The notes beneath the pieces were generated by a model. The model was not told the origin of the DNA and made no database searches. It was given only the letters and a program-made list of their open reading frames with translations. Source: Pseudomonas nitroreducens (GTDB taxonomy: Bacteria > Pseudomonadota > Gammaproteobacteria > Pseudomonadales > Pseudomonadaceae). From it: a DNA stretch of 64,000 nucleotides. Below are positions 26,448 through 37,971 of the stretch, piece by piece. The translations under genes and the position numbers were made by a program. Numbering within the stretch: position 1 is the stretch's first letter; each line of letters opens with the position of its first letter. Location: contig NZ_JALJXP010000008.1 of NCBI RefSeq assembly GCF_024170165.1, positions 62,001 through 126,000 on the forward strand, given 5' to 3'.

Positions 26448-28178
26448 TTAGTTGCCGCCCTGTCGTTTTGCCTGCGCATCGCCATTGCCGAGCGCCAGCT
26501 CGCCGTGCGACTGCTGCGCGCGCAGGGCCTGCCAGCGAGTAATGACCGCCTCCGGCGCCCAGAGTTGCGGCTCCGACGGCTCGAATTCTTCCTCCTTCTC
26601 GCGCTTGGCCACGGTAGCGCTGGCCTGCTTGAAGGCCAGCTTGAGGTCGTCGGTCTGCTGGAATGCCTTGGCGAACAGTGCATCGCCGAAGTAGGTGAAA
26701 TCGGCTTCCTCGGAGCAGCCGAAGGACACCCGGTCACTGCGCGCGGCGGTCATGATCAGGGTCTTGTCGTCCTTGAGTGCGGGGATGAAGCCGCCGCTGA
26801 AGCAGGCGGAAATCACCAGCACCTTGTAGCGGTCCTTCAGCGGGGCGAGCAGCGTGGCCAGTTCGCTGGCCGGCAGGTCGTCGAGCTTCAGGCCCGGCAT
26901 GTCCAGCACCAGCTGGTGGTCGTGGGAGCCGTGGCTGGTCAGGTAGATGAACACCAGGTCTTCCGGACCGCTGCGCTCGGCGAGGGTGCGCAGGGTTCGG
27001 GCGAGGGTTTCGCGGGTGGCCATCGGGCGGTCGGCGAGGTGGTCGCGGTGGTTCACCAGGCGTACCACGCCGCGCGCGCCGAAGCGCTCGCCGAGCAGGT
27101 TGGCGACGTAGTCGGCCTCGCGCAGGAACACGCTCTGCTTGCCGTCGCCGCCCAGGCTGACGCCGTAGAGCTCGATCGCCGGAGTGGATTGGGGGATGGC
27201 GGCCAGCGCCTGGTCGAGCAGCGCACCCTGTTCCAGCAGCCCCACCTCCAGCGGATTGGGCAGCAGCTTGCCGGCGGCGTCCTGGCGCAGCTGGCCGGCG
27301 CTCCAGGTGCCTTTCTGCACACTGCCGTCATGGCGGGTGAGGGTGCCGGCGCCGGAGTATTCGCCACGGGCGAAGCCACCGCTGTAGGTCTGGCCGTCGG
27401 CCTTGCTCAGGGTGCCCTGGCCGTCGAAACGCCAGAAACGGAAGTCGCCCTTGTAGCGGCTGCCATCGGTGCCGATGAACTCACCCGGCCCGCTCAGTGC
27501 GCCGGCCTTGAAGCGACCGGACCAGACATCGCCGTCGGCGTTCTGGAAGCGCCCGTTGCCGTCGAACTGGTCGTTGCGGAACTCGCCGGCATACTGGTCA
27601 CCCGCGTCGTCGCGGAAGATGCCCTTGCCTTCGAGCACGCCGTTCTTGAACGGGCCGCTGTACTGGTTGCCGAGGCTGTCGCGGCGGGCGCCTTCACCGT
27701 TGGCCTCGCCCCTGGCGAAGTAGCCCTGGTGACGGGTGCCGTCGGCCAGTTCGAGGCTGCCGGTGCCTTCGTAACGACCCTTGCGGAAGCCGCCGCTGTA
27801 GGTGGTGCCGTTCTGGGAAAGCCGCCCTTCGCCGTCGAATTCGCCGCGCTTGAACTGGCCCTCGTAGAAGCTGCCGTCAGCGTACTGCAGGCGGCCGAGA
27901 CCCTCGAAAAGGCCGTCGTGGAACTCGCCTTCATAGCTCGTGCCGTTGCCGTCGTTCCACTTGCCCTGGCCACTCTGCAGGCCCTTGTCGAAGCCGCCCT
28001 CGTACCAGGCGCCGTTGCTGTAATCCAGCCGGCCCGGGCCCTGCAGTTGGCCGTTCACTAAATCGCCACGGTAGCGTGCGCCATCGGGCAGGCGGGCGTC
28101 CGGAGGCGTCAGCGGTTCGCCTTCGCCACAGGCGGCGAGCAGCAAGGCGAGGCTCAAGGACAGGAGTTGGCGTGGCAT
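26448..28178 (-). CDS. Lipoprotein with twelve MORN repeats and a C13 (legumain/caspase-like) peptidase domain
   Basis: The 576-residue protein begins with a lipoprotein signal (LSLALLLAACGEG, lipid Cys at 17). Residues ~36-315 hold about twelve MORN repeats of ~23 residues (YRGDLVNGQLQGPGRLDYSN, WYEGGFDKGLQSGQGKW and so on), ending QKGTW. The C-terminal half (about 340-560) is a peptidase C13-like domain with the catalytic pair His416 (YLTSHGSHDH) and Cys459 (VISACFSGGF). MORN repeats usually bind membranes or proteins, so the lipid anchor and repeats could hold the protease at the envelope. The target is unknown. The ATG at 28178 gives the lipobox; upstream in-frame sequence is unlikely. 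Related to a P. aeruginosa protein near PA4016. Confidence 0.88.
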   Translation of the reverse strand: MPRQLLSLSLALLLAACGEGEPLTPPDARLPDGARYRGDLVNGQLQGPGRLDYSNGAWYEGGFDKGLQSGQGKWNDGNGTSYEGEFHDGLFEGLGRLQYADGSFYEGQFKRGEFDGEGRLSQNGTTYSGGFRKGRYEGTGSLELADGTRHQGYFARGEANGEGARRDSLGNQYSGPFKNGVLEGKGIFRDDAGDQYAGEFRNDQFDGNGRFQNADGDVWSGRFKAGALSGPGEFIGTDGSRYKGDFRFWRFDGQGTLSKADGQTYSGGFARGEYSGAGTLTRHDGSVQKGTWSAGQLRQDAAGKLLPNPLEVGLLEQGALLDQALAAIPQSTPAIELYGVSLGGDGKQSVFLREADYVANLLGERFGARGVVRLVNHRDHLADRPMATRETLARTLRTLAERSGPEDLVFIYLTSHGSHDHQLVLDMPGLKLDDLPASELATLLAPLKDRYKVLVISACFSGGFIPALKDDKTLIMTAARSDRVSFGCSEEADFTYFGDALFAKAFQQTDDLKLAFKQASATVAKREKEEEFEPSEPQLWAPEAVITRWQALRAQQSHGELALGNGDAQAKRQGGN

Positions 28179-28222
28179 CGGGGCTCTCGAATCGACGGTG
28201 GGGCGCAGAGTGAGTGTGACGT

Positions 28223-28250
28223 AAAAAAGCCCGCGGTCGCGGGCTTTTTT
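28223..28250. terminator. Bidirectional terminator after the MaoC gene
   Basis: GCCCGCG (28229-28235) and CGCGGGC (28238-28244) form a tight stem with loop GT, flanked by six A and six T. It lies 34 nt after the MaoC stop codon on the minus strand and upstream of the MORN lipoprotein gene. Confidence 0.9.
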
Positions 28251-28283
28251 CTCAGACGCGCGTTGCACGTCGATGACGAGCCG

Positions 28284-28739
28284 TCAGACGAAGCACAGGC
28301 TCAGGGATTCGGCGATGTAGGCCGGCTTGGGCAGGCCCTCGATCTCCAGGGTGCAGCGGGCCTTGATCAGCCACTGGCCGGGGTTCTTCTCGGTGATGTC
28401 GGTGATGGTCACCTGCAGACGCACGCGCGAATCCACCGGTACCGGCTGGATGAAGCGCACGCTGTCCAGGCCGTAGTTGACCACCATCTTGGGGTTCTCC
28501 GGCAGGACCAGCAGGCCCTCGCAGAGCTTGGGGATCAGCGACAGCGACAGGAAACCGTGGGCGATGGTGCCGCCGAAGGGTGTCTTCTTCGCCTTCTCCG
28601 GGTCGACGTGGATGAACTGGTGGTCCTCGGTGCACTCGGCGAACTGGTTGATGCGCTGTTGATCGACGGTGATCCACTGCGAATGTCCCAGGTCCTTGCC
28701 GATGTAATCCTTCAGTGCGCTAACGGGTACGAATGCCAT
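28284..28739 (-). CDS. MaoC-like (R)-specific hydratase/dehydratase
   Basis: The 151-residue protein has the hot-dog hydratase motif: FAECTEDHQFIHVDPEKAKK followed by TPFGGTIAHGFLSLSLIPKL, containing the catalytic Asp and His. The N-terminal VSALKDYIGKDLGHSQWITV is typical of MaoC enoyl-CoA hydratases, which act on (R)-3-hydroxyacyl-CoA. The specific substrate is unknown. It is monocistronic, with its own terminator. Confidence 0.9.
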   Translation of the reverse strand: MAFVPVSALKDYIGKDLGHSQWITVDQQRINQFAECTEDHQFIHVDPEKAKKTPFGGTIAHGFLSLSLIPKLCEGLLVLPENPKMVVNYGLDSVRFIQPVPVDSRVRLQVTITDITEKNPGQWLIKARCTLEIEGLPKPAYIAESLSLCFV

Positions 28740-28917
28740 GTTTCCTCCGGGGATATCGTTGTTCTTCTAGTGCGGCCTGCGTAAGAGTCCGCCAACAGAT
28801 CAGCATGGGGTCCGCGGCCGGTCAAGCCGCAGCGGCATTCATGCTTTGGGCGAATGCCGAGCCATAGCGGTCGCCGGGCGGGCATAATGGCGCCTCGTTG
28901 CGCTGGAGATTTCCCTG

Positions 28918-29280
28918 ATGTTGTTACGCGGCCTGACCTGGCTGGTGCTGTTCCAACTGCTCGGCACGGGCCTGAATGCTCTCATCCTGCACATGATTCC
29001 CGGCCCGATCATTGGGCTGGTGCTGCTGTTCGCCTTCCTGGTGTGGAACGGCGAGGTGAGCAAGCCGGTGAACGAGGCGGCCGCCTCGCTGCTGCGCTAC
29101 CTGCCGTTGCTGCTGGTGCCGGCGGCGGTGGGCGTGATGGTCTACGCCAGGCAGATCGCCGCGGACTTCTGGGCCATCGTCGGCGCCCTGGCGCTGTCGC
29201 TGCTGGTGTCCTTCGTATTCGCCGGCTGGCTGATGCAGAAGCTCATCGACCGCCAGCGCAAGCAGAAGGAGGGCGCGTGA
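28918..29280 (+). CDS. CidA/LrgA-family holin-like membrane protein
   Basis: The 120-residue protein has four hydrophobic segments and the CidA/LrgA pattern: LGTGLNALILHMIPGPIIGL, then LVLLFAFLVWNG and LRYLPLLLVPAAVGVMVYAR. Such proteins influence murein hydrolase export, membrane permeability or export of overflow metabolites. Its stop codon overlaps the start of the LrgB-type partner by one base (TGATG), the usual cidAB/lrgAB arrangement. Confidence 0.92.
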   Translation: MLLRGLTWLVLFQLLGTGLNALILHMIPGPIIGLVLLFAFLVWNGEVSKPVNEAAASLLRYLPLLLVPAAVGVMVYARQIAADFWAIVGALALSLLVSFVFAGWLMQKLIDRQRKQKEGA

Positions 29281-29993
29281 TGTTCGACTGGGAAGGCGCG
29301 CTGAACTCCGTCATCCACCATCCGCTGTTCTGCGTCGGCGTCACCCTGGGTGCCTACCAGCTGGCGCTGGCCGCCTACGAGCGCACGCGCTGGGTGTTCC
29401 TGCAGCCGGTGCTGGTGTCGATGCTGATCGTCATCGCGGTGCTGCTGGCCTGCGGTATCGACTACACCGAGTACAGCAACAGCGCCAAGGTGCTGACCAT
29501 CCTCCTCGGCCCGGCCACCGTGGCGCTGGCGGTGCCGCTGTTCCTCAACCTGAAACGCATCCGCCAGCTGTTCTGGCCGACACTGATCACCCTGCTGGTC
29601 GGCGGCCTGTTCGCCACCGCGCTGGGCATCGGCCTGGGCTGGCTGTTCGGCGTCGATCACGAATTGCTGATGAGCCTGGCGCCCAAGTCGGTGACCTCGC
29701 CGATTGCCATGCTGGTGGCCAGCCAGATCGGCGGCGTGGCGGCGCTGGCAGCGGTGTTCGTGCTGATCACCGGCGTGCTCGGTGCCATCCTCGGCCCGGA
29801 ACTGCTGCGCCGTTTCGGCGTGCATCACCCGGCTGCGCAAGGCATGGCGCTGGGCATGACCGCCCATGCCGTGGGTACTTCACGCGCCCTGCAGGAAGGC
29901 GAGGAGTGCGGCGCCTTCGCCGCCCTGGCCATGAGCCTGATGGGCGTGGCCACCGCTGTGCTGCTACCGTTGGCGGTAGCGCTGATCGCCTGA
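29280..29993 (+). CDS. LrgB/CidB-family membrane protein
   Basis: The 237-residue partner of the upstream CidA/LrgA protein has about six to seven transmembrane segments. LrgB features include TILLGPATVALAVPLFLNLK, SLAPKSVTSPIAMLVASQIG, GPELLRRFGVHHPAAQGMAL and GMTAHAVGTSRALQEGEECG. The ATG at 29280 overlaps the upstream stop. Together they form an antiholin/holin-like pair; the actual substrate in this organism is unknown. Confidence 0.92.
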   Translation: MFDWEGALNSVIHHPLFCVGVTLGAYQLALAAYERTRWVFLQPVLVSMLIVIAVLLACGIDYTEYSNSAKVLTILLGPATVALAVPLFLNLKRIRQLFWPTLITLLVGGLFATALGIGLGWLFGVDHELLMSLAPKSVTSPIAMLVASQIGGVAALAAVFVLITGVLGAILGPELLRRFGVHHPAAQGMALGMTAHAVGTSRALQEGEECGAFAALAMSLMGVATAVLLPLAVALIA

Positions 29994-30011
29994 CGAATCG
30001 ACGGAGTGTCC

Positions 30012-30602
30012 ATGAGTTTCCCGCTGTTCCCCCTCAACACCGTGCTGTTTCCCGGCTGCCGCCTCGACCTGCAGATCTTCGAGGCGCGCTACCTGGACAT
30101 GATCGGCCGCTGCATGAAGCAGAACGGCGGCTTTGGCGTGGTGGCCATCGTCGAGGGCGAGGAGGTTGGCGATGCACCGGAGCGCTACAGCCTGGTCGGC
30201 TGCGAGGCGCATATCCGTGACTTTCAGCAGCAGTCCAATGGCCTGCTGGGTATCCGTGTCGAGGGTGGCCGGCGCTTCCGCGTGCTCTCCACCAACGTGC
30301 AGACGGACCAGCTGACCGTGGCCGAAGTGCAGTGGCTGGACGAGCAGCCCGACCAGCCGCTGACCAAGGAACACGACGACCTTGCGGCGCTGCTCGAAGC
30401 GCTGTCCATGCACCCCATGGTCTCCGCGCTGGAGATGGGCGGCGAAGTCAGCGGCCAGCAGGCCCTGGCCTGCCAGCTCGCCTACCTGCTGCCCTTCGAA
30501 CGCGACCAGAAGCAGGTTCTGCTGGAGATGGACGACCCCACCGTACGCCTGGCGCGCATCCAGGTGCTGCTGGAACAGTTGCAGGGCGACTTCGTCGCCT
30601 GA
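30012..30602 (+). CDS. Stand-alone LON substrate-binding-domain protein
   Basis: The 196-residue protein contains only the N-terminal LON domain: FPLFPLNTVLFPGCRLDLQI, FEARYLDMIGRCMKQNGGFG and GIRVEGGRRFRVLS. It has no AAA+ or protease part. Such short proteins are common in proteobacteria and of unknown role. The ATG at 30012 has a GGAG site 6 bp upstream; a GTG at 30006 is less likely. A terminator follows about 90 bp downstream. Confidence 0.87.
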   Translation: MSFPLFPLNTVLFPGCRLDLQIFEARYLDMIGRCMKQNGGFGVVAIVEGEEVGDAPERYSLVGCEAHIRDFQQQSNGLLGIRVEGGRRFRVLSTNVQTDQLTVAEVQWLDEQPDQPLTKEHDDLAALLEALSMHPMVSALEMGGEVSGQQALACQLAYLLPFERDQKQVLLEMDDPTVRLARIQVLLEQLQGDFVA

Positions 30603-30694
30603 CATGCCGACGCACCCTGCACGCTGGCTCCTACAGGGATACATCGGTGCACTGGGTGAGGGCAGGCCCAGGCACGATTTGCCCGTGGAAAACG

Positions 30695-30724
30695 ACAAGG
30701 CCCGCGAGTGCGGGCCTTGTGCTT
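30695..30724. terminator. Terminator between the LON-domain gene and prpF
   Basis: ACAAGGCCCGC (30695-30705) and GCGGGCCTTGT (30710-30720) form an 11-bp stem with loop GAGT, followed by GCTTTT. Two convergent genes end on either side, so it probably serves both, with the stronger T-run on the plus strand. Confidence 0.85.
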
Positions 30725-30743
30725 TTACGGGCAGGGAGAGCGC

Positions 30744-31931
30744 TCAGAACGAATCTCCCGGCACCCGCACCCAGCCTTCCATGAGGATGCGCGAGCTGCG
30801 GCTCATGATGGCCTTGGTCACGGTCCACTCGCCGTTCACCTGTTTCGCCTCGGCGCCCACGCGCAGGGTGCCGGAGGGGTGGCCGAAGCGTACGGCGCTG
30901 CGTTCGCCGCCGCCGGCAGCAAGGTTCACCAGGGTGCCGGGGATGGCCGCCGCGGTGCCGATGGCCACGGCGGCGGTGCCCATCATGGCGTGGTGCAGCT
31001 TGCCCATGGACAGCGCGCGCACCAGCAGGTCGACGTCGCCGGCCTGGACTTGCTTGCCGCTGGAAGTGACGTAGTTCTTCGCCGGCGCGACGAAGGCGAT
31101 CTTCGGCGTGTGCTGGCGGGTCGCGGCTTCTTCCGGGGTCTTGATCAGGCCCATGCGCAGGGCGCCGGCGATGCGGAATTTCTCGAAGCGCGCCAGTTGC
31201 TCGGGGTCGCCATTGATCGCTTCGCGCAGTTCGGCACCGGTGTAGCCGATGTCCTGGGCGTTGACGAAGATGGTCGGGATGCCGGCGGTGATCATGGTCG
31301 CCTTGAAGGTGCCGATTCCGGGGACTTCCAGGTCGTCCACCAGGTTGCCGGTGGGGAACATGGCGCCGCCGTCTTCACCGTCATCGGACGGGTCGAGGAA
31401 CTCCAGCACGATCTCGGCGGCGGGGAAGGTCACGCCGTCCAGTTCGAAGTCGCCGGTTTCCTGCACCTGGCCGTTGCTGACCGGCACGTGGGCGATGATG
31501 GTCTTCTGGATATTGGCTTGCCAGATACGCACCACGCAGGTGCCGTTGTCCGGGATGCGCGACGGATCGACCAGGCCTGCGTGGATGGCGAAGGAGCCGG
31601 CGGCGGTGGAGAGGTTGCCGCAGTTGCCGCTCCAGTCGACGAAGGCCTTGTCGATGGAAATCTGCCCGTAGAGGTAGTCGACATCGTGGTCGGGCTGGGT
31701 GCTTTTCGACAGGATCACGCACTTGCTGGTGCTGGAGGTAGCGGCGCCCATGCCGTCGATGTGCGCGCTGTACGGATCGGGGCTGCCGATCACGCGCATG
31801 AACAGCTGGTCACGGGCCGCGCCGGGCACCTGGCAGCGCTCGGGCAGGTCCTGCAGGCGGAAGAACACGCCCTTGCTGGTGCCGCCGCGGATGTAGGTGG
31901 CGGGGATCTTCACTTGGGGTACGTGGGGCAT
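30744..31931 (-). CDS. prpF: 2-methylaconitate cis-trans isomerase PrpF
   Basis: The 395-residue PrpF isomerises the AcnD product so that 2-methylisocitrate can form in the methylcitrate cycle. Key stretches are VKIPATYIRGGTSKGVFFRL, DGMGAATSSTSKCVILSKS and DWSGNCGNLSTAAGSFAIHA, with the C-terminal RFGHPSGTLRVGAE. The ATG at 31931 is chosen because it starts the conserved region; an upstream frame lies in the repeat. It is the last gene of the prp operon, and the 192-bp gap before it contains an intergenic repeat. Confidence 0.94.
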   Translation of the reverse strand: MPHVPQVKIPATYIRGGTSKGVFFRLQDLPERCQVPGAARDQLFMRVIGSPDPYSAHIDGMGAATSSTSKCVILSKSTQPDHDVDYLYGQISIDKAFVDWSGNCGNLSTAAGSFAIHAGLVDPSRIPDNGTCVVRIWQANIQKTIIAHVPVSNGQVQETGDFELDGVTFPAAEIVLEFLDPSDDGEDGGAMFPTGNLVDDLEVPGIGTFKATMITAGIPTIFVNAQDIGYTGAELREAINGDPEQLARFEKFRIAGALRMGLIKTPEEAATRQHTPKIAFVAPAKNYVTSSGKQVQAGDVDLLVRALSMGKLHHAMMGTAAVAIGTAAAIPGTLVNLAAGGGERSAVRFGHPSGTLRVGAEAKQVNGEWTVTKAIMSRSSRILMEGWVRVPGDSF

Positions 31932-31964
31932 GGGTCGGGTCCCTGGGAATTCGGTGGTGGGCTG

Positions 31965-32081
31965 CCCTCTCCCTAACCCTCTCCCTGAAGGGAGAGGGGA
32001 CCGTTGGGTGCAGGTTGAAACCATGGCGTCAGCCGGCACGGACAGCTCCCTCTCCCTTCAGGGAGAGGGCGGGGGAGAGGG
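31965..32081. repeat. CCCTCTCC-type palindromic intergenic repeat, copy 2
   Basis: The element starts CCCTCTCCCTAACCC, has facing GGGAGAGGGG and CTCCCTCTCCC arms and includes the same spacer words as copy 1 (TGAAACCATGGC, CGGCACG). It lies inside the prp operon between acnD and prpF, so it would be transcribed as a hairpin and may uncouple expression of prpF. Confidence 0.82.
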
Positions 32082-32123
32082 GCTCTCAACCCGGCCCGCA
32101 CAAGGCAGGCCGGAGCCGTTACA

Positions 32124-34745
<2,622 letters not shown>

Positions 34746-34747
34746 AG

Positions 34748-35908
34748 TTATTTACGGTCCTTGAGCGGCACGAACTTCAGGTCTTCAGGGCCTGTGTAGT
34801 TGGCGCTCGGGCGGATGATCTTGCCGTCGATGCGTTGCTCGATGACGTGGGCGGACCAGCCGGCGGTACGGGCGATGACGAACAGCGGGGTGAACATCGC
34901 GGTGGGCACGCCCATCATGTGGTAGCTCACGGCGCTGAACCAATCGAGGTTGGGGAACATCTTCTTGATGTCCCACATGATGGTTTCCAGGCGCTCGGCG
35001 ATGTCATACATCTTGGTGTTGGACTGCTCGTTCGACAGCTGGTGAGCGACTTCCTTGATCACCTTGTTGCGCGGGTCGGACACGGTGTAGACCGGGTGGC
35101 CGAAGCCGATCACCACTTCCTTCTTCTCGACGCGGGCGCGGATGTCGGCCTCGGCTTCGTCCGGGTTGTCGTAGCGCTTCTGGATCTCGAAGGCCACTTC
35201 GTTGGCGCCGCCGTGTTTCGGGCCGCGCAGCGCGCCGATGGCGCCGGCGATGCAGGAGAACATGTCCGAGCCGGTGCCGGCGATCACCCGGGAGGTGAAG
35301 GTGGAGGCGTTGAACTCGTGCTCGGCGTACAGGTTGAGCGAGGTGTGCATGGCGCGCACCCAGGACTCGCGGGGCTTCTCGCCGTGCAGCAGGTGCAGGA
35401 AGTGGCCGCCGATGGAGTCGTCGTCGGTCTCGACGTCGATGCGCTTGCCGTTGTGGCTGAAGTGGTACCAGTAGAGCAGCGCCGAACCCAGGGAAGCCAT
35501 CAGCTTGTCGGCGATGTCACGGGCGCCCGGATGGTTGTGGTCATCCTTCTCCGGCGACAGGCAGCCGAGCACGGACACGGCGGTGCGCATCACGTCCATC
35601 GGATGGGCCGACGGCGGCAGGGTTTCCAGGGCGGCCTTGACGCCGGCCGGCAGGCCGCGCAGGGCTTTGAGCTTGGCCTTGTAGCCGGCCAGTTCGGCGG
35701 CGTTGGGCAGCTTGCCGTGCACCAGCAGGTGGGCGATTTCCTCGAAGTCGCAGCGGTTGGCGAAATCCAGTACGTCATAGCCACGGTAGTGCAGGTCGTT
35801 GCCGGTACGGCCGACGGTGCACAGGGCAGTGTTGCCAGCGGCGGTGCCACTCAGGGCCACGGACTTCTTCGGCTTGAAGCCGGTGGTGGTTTCTGCGGTA
35901 GCGCTCAT
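34748..35908 (-). CDS. prpC: 2-methylcitrate synthase
   Basis: The 386-residue citrate-synthase-family protein condenses propionyl-CoA with oxaloacetate. The catalytic region is conserved ([40 protein letters not shown] with the active His; the later [20 protein letters not shown] with Asp region upstream in MFPNLDWF). The ATG at 35908 follows a GAGGAG site; longer starts are not supported. It lies between prpB (across a repeat-containing gap) and acnD. Confidence 0.95.
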   Translation of the reverse strand: MSATAETTTGFKPKKSVALSGTAAGNTALCTVGRTGNDLHYRGYDVLDFANRCDFEEIAHLLVHGKLPNAAELAGYKAKLKALRGLPAGVKAALETLPPSAHPMDVMRTAVSVLGCLSPEKDDHNHPGARDIADKLMASLGSALLYWYHFSHNGKRIDVETDDDSIGGHFLHLLHGEKPRESWVRAMHTSLNLYAEHEFNASTFTSRVIAGTGSDMFSCIAGAIGALRGPKHGGANEVAFEIQKRYDNPDEAEADIRARVEKKEVVIGFGHPVYTVSDPRNKVIKEVAHQLSNEQSNTKMYDIAERLETIMWDIKKMFPNLDWFSAVSYHMMGVPTAMFTPLFVIARTAGWSAHVIEQRIDGKIIRPSANYTGPEDLKFVPLKDRK

Positions 35909-36013
35909 CGCGTGTCTCCTCATCAAATCCGGTTGCTTGTTCTTGTCCCCGGCGTGGCCGGGATATCGGTTCGAATCTGGTTGGCCGGCTCCCACGCGGG
36001 AGGCCGACCTGGC

Positions 36014-36090
36014 GTAGGGCGAATAACGCAAAGCGTTATCCGCCGTCACAGCCAAGGGTGGATAACGTCTGTGACGTTATGCACCCTGCG
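36014..36090. repeat. GTAGGGCG-family palindromic repeat in the prpB-prpC gap
   Basis: GTAGGGCGAATAACGCAAAG and facing CGTTATCCGCC form one hairpin, and GGTGGATAACGTCTGTGACG with TTATGCACCC forms a second, diverged one. The element lies 34 bp after the prpB stop codon inside the operon. Confidence 0.78.
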
Positions 36091-36123
36091 CTTCGTTCAG
36101 GACTGGCCTGGACGAAGGGGAAA

Positions 36124-37011
36124 TCACTTCTTGCCGGCGGCGAACAGCGCGTCGAGCTTCTGTTCGAAGGCGTGGTAGCCGATGCGGTCGTACAGCTCGG
36201 CACGGGTCTGCATCAGTTCGATCACGTTCTGCTGGTGACCTTCCTGGCGGATGGCGGTGTACACGGTTTCGGCGGCCTTGTTGGCAGCGCGGAAGGCGGA
36301 CAGCGGATACAGCTGGATGGCCACGCCGACCGAGGCCAGCTCGTCGCGGGTGAACAGCGGGGTGGCGCCGAATTCGGTGATGTTGGCCAGGATCGGCACG
36401 TTCAGCGCGTCGACGAAGCGCTTGTAGGTCGGCAGGTCGTAGGCGGCTTCGGCGAAGATCGCATCGGCGCCGGCCTCGACGTAGCGCTGGCAGCGCTCGA
36501 TGGCGGCGTCCACGCCTTCGGCCTGGATGGCGTCGGTGCGGGCGATGAGGAAGAAGTCCGGGTCGGTCTTGGCGTTGGCGGCAGCCTTCACGCGATCGAC
36601 CATCTCCTGGGTGGAGACGATTTCCTTGCCCGGGCGGTGACCGCAGCGCTTGGCGCCGACCTGGTCTTCGATGTGCGCAGCGGCGGCGCCGGCCTTGATC
36701 AGGTTCTTGACGGTGCGCTCGATGTTGAAGGCGCTGGGGCCGAAGCCGGTGTCGATGTCCACCAGCAGCGGCAGGTCGCAGACGTCGGTGATGCGGCGAA
36801 CGTCGGTGAGCACGTCGTCCAGGGTATTGATGCCCAGGTCCGGCAGGCCGAGGGAGCCCGCCGCCACGCCGCCACCGGAAAGGTAGATGGCCTTGAAGCC
36901 GGCGCGCTTGGCCAGCAGGGCGTGGTTGGCGTTGATCGCGCCGATCACCTGCAGCGGCTTTTCTTCGGCAAGGGCTTCACGGAAACGTTGGCCGGCGGTC
37001 TTGTAGCTCAT
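36124..37011 (-). CDS. prpB: 2-methylisocitrate lyase
   Basis: The 295-residue PrpB splits 2-methylisocitrate into pyruvate and succinate. The active-site motif KRCGH (residues 121-125) with Cys123 is present, together with the metal-binding DIDTGFG (85-91) and IEDQVG. Length is standard. Its ATG overlaps the GntR gene stop (ATGA), so regulator and enzyme are cotranscribed. Confidence 0.96.
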   Translation of the reverse strand: MSYKTAGQRFREALAEEKPLQVIGAINANHALLAKRAGFKAIYLSGGGVAAGSLGLPDLGINTLDDVLTDVRRITDVCDLPLLVDIDTGFGPSAFNIERTVKNLIKAGAAAAHIEDQVGAKRCGHRPGKEIVSTQEMVDRVKAAANAKTDPDFFLIARTDAIQAEGVDAAIERCQRYVEAGADAIFAEAAYDLPTYKRFVDALNVPILANITEFGATPLFTRDELASVGVAIQLYPLSAFRAANKAAETVYTAIRQEGHQQNVIELMQTRAELYDRIGYHAFEQKLDALFAAGKK

Positions 37012-37730
37012 TGTTCACCTCGTTCGTTGGCTGTCTTGGCTTGGGCGTCCAGGTAGTGACGCTCCATATTGCGTTTCGAAGCGCCGATGTGACGGCGCAT
37101 CAGCAACTCGGCCAGTTCGCCGTCACGGTCGGCGATGGCATCGAGAATCCGGTGGTGCTCGGAGAAAGCCTGGCGCGGGCGGTTGGGCGTCGCCGAGAAC
37201 TGCAGGCGGTACATGCGCACGAGCTGGTACAGCTCGCCGCAGAGCATGCGGGTGAGGGTGCGGTTGCCGCTGCCCTGGATGATCCGGTAGTGGAAGTCGT
37301 AGTCGCCTTCCTGCTGGTAGTAGCCGCGGCCGGCCTGGAAGGCCTCGTCGCGCTCGTGGGTGTCGAGCACCCGGCGCAGCTCGTCGATCTCGGCCTGGCT
37401 CATGCGCTCGGCGGCCAGGCGGCAGGCCATGCCTTCGAGGGATTCGCGGATCTCGTAGAGCTCCAGCAGCTCCTCGTGGCTGAGCGAAACCACCCGGGCG
37501 CCAACGTGGGGCACGCGCACCAGCAGCTTCTGGCCTTCCAGGCGGTGGATCGCCTCGCGCAGCGGGCCGCGGCTGATGCCGTAGGTGCGCGCCAGCTCCG
37601 GCTCGGAAATCTTGCTGCCGGGGGCGATCTCGCCCTGGACGATGGCCGACTGGATCTTGCGGAACACGTGTTCCGACAGGGTCTCGCCGTCGTCGCTGGC
37701 AGGGGTGGGAAGAATCAGGCTATCGCTCAT
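37008..37730 (-). CDS. GntR/FadR-family (FCD) regulator of the methylcitrate operon
   Basis: The 240-residue protein has an N-terminal winged helix ([40 protein letters not shown]) and an FCD ligand-binding domain ([40 protein letters not shown]) with metal-binding histidines. It heads the prp operon, as PA0797 does in P. aeruginosa. Two copies of a TGTCGACA palindrome flank its promoter, pointing to autorepression relieved by methylcitrate or a related acid (inferred). Confidence 0.9.
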   Translation of the reverse strand: MSDSLILPTPASDDGETLSEHVFRKIQSAIVQGEIAPGSKISEPELARTYGISRGPLREAIHRLEGQKLLVRVPHVGARVVSLSHEELLELYEIRESLEGMACRLAAERMSQAEIDELRRVLDTHERDEAFQAGRGYYQQEGDYDFHYRIIQGSGNRTLTRMLCGELYQLVRMYRLQFSATPNRPRQAFSEHHRILDAIADRDGELAELLMRRHIGASKRNMERHYLDAQAKTANERGEQ

Positions 37731-37732
37731 GG

Positions 37733-37742
37733 TGTCGACAAT
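37733..37742. promoter_or_regulatory. GntR operator O1 (downstream copy) of the prp operon
   Basis: TGTCGACAAT contains the palindrome TGTCGACA (37733-37740), 3 bp upstream of the GntR start codon and downstream of the expected transcription start. It matches the larger palindrome at 37804-37815. Confidence 0.62.
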
Positions 37743-37760
37743 CTTCTTGATGTGCGGCGA

Positions 37761-37789
37761 AAGCTACCCCCGTAAACCCTCTGGGTCAA
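37761..37789 (-). promoter_or_regulatory. Sigma70 promoter of the prp operon
   Basis: On the minus strand TTGACC (37784-37789) is followed after exactly 17 bp by TAGCTT (37761-37766). The predicted start is near 37754. It lies between the two TGTCGACA operators. Confidence 0.6.
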
Positions 37790-37803
37790 TCGAGATCTGA
37801 TGA

Positions 37804-37815
37804 ATTGTCGACAAT
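37804..37815. promoter_or_regulatory. GntR operator O2 (upstream copy) of the prp operon
   Basis: ATTGTCGACAAT is a perfect 12-bp palindrome just upstream of the -35 element. Its centre is 73 bp, about seven helical turns, from the centre of O1, so both sites face the same side of the DNA. Confidence 0.68.
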
Positions 37816-37971
37816 CGTCTAATCAGGGTTCGTGGTTATGCCGTGGCGGCGGTTCCGGCGGCAGCCCCCGCGGATGAATGGTGCGCGAGAATGGCGGATA
37901 TCCCCTCGTCGGCCGCTGTGCCGGTTCGGCGCAGGCCCGCTAGGATCGGCTAAACGACGGAAGGATCGCCC

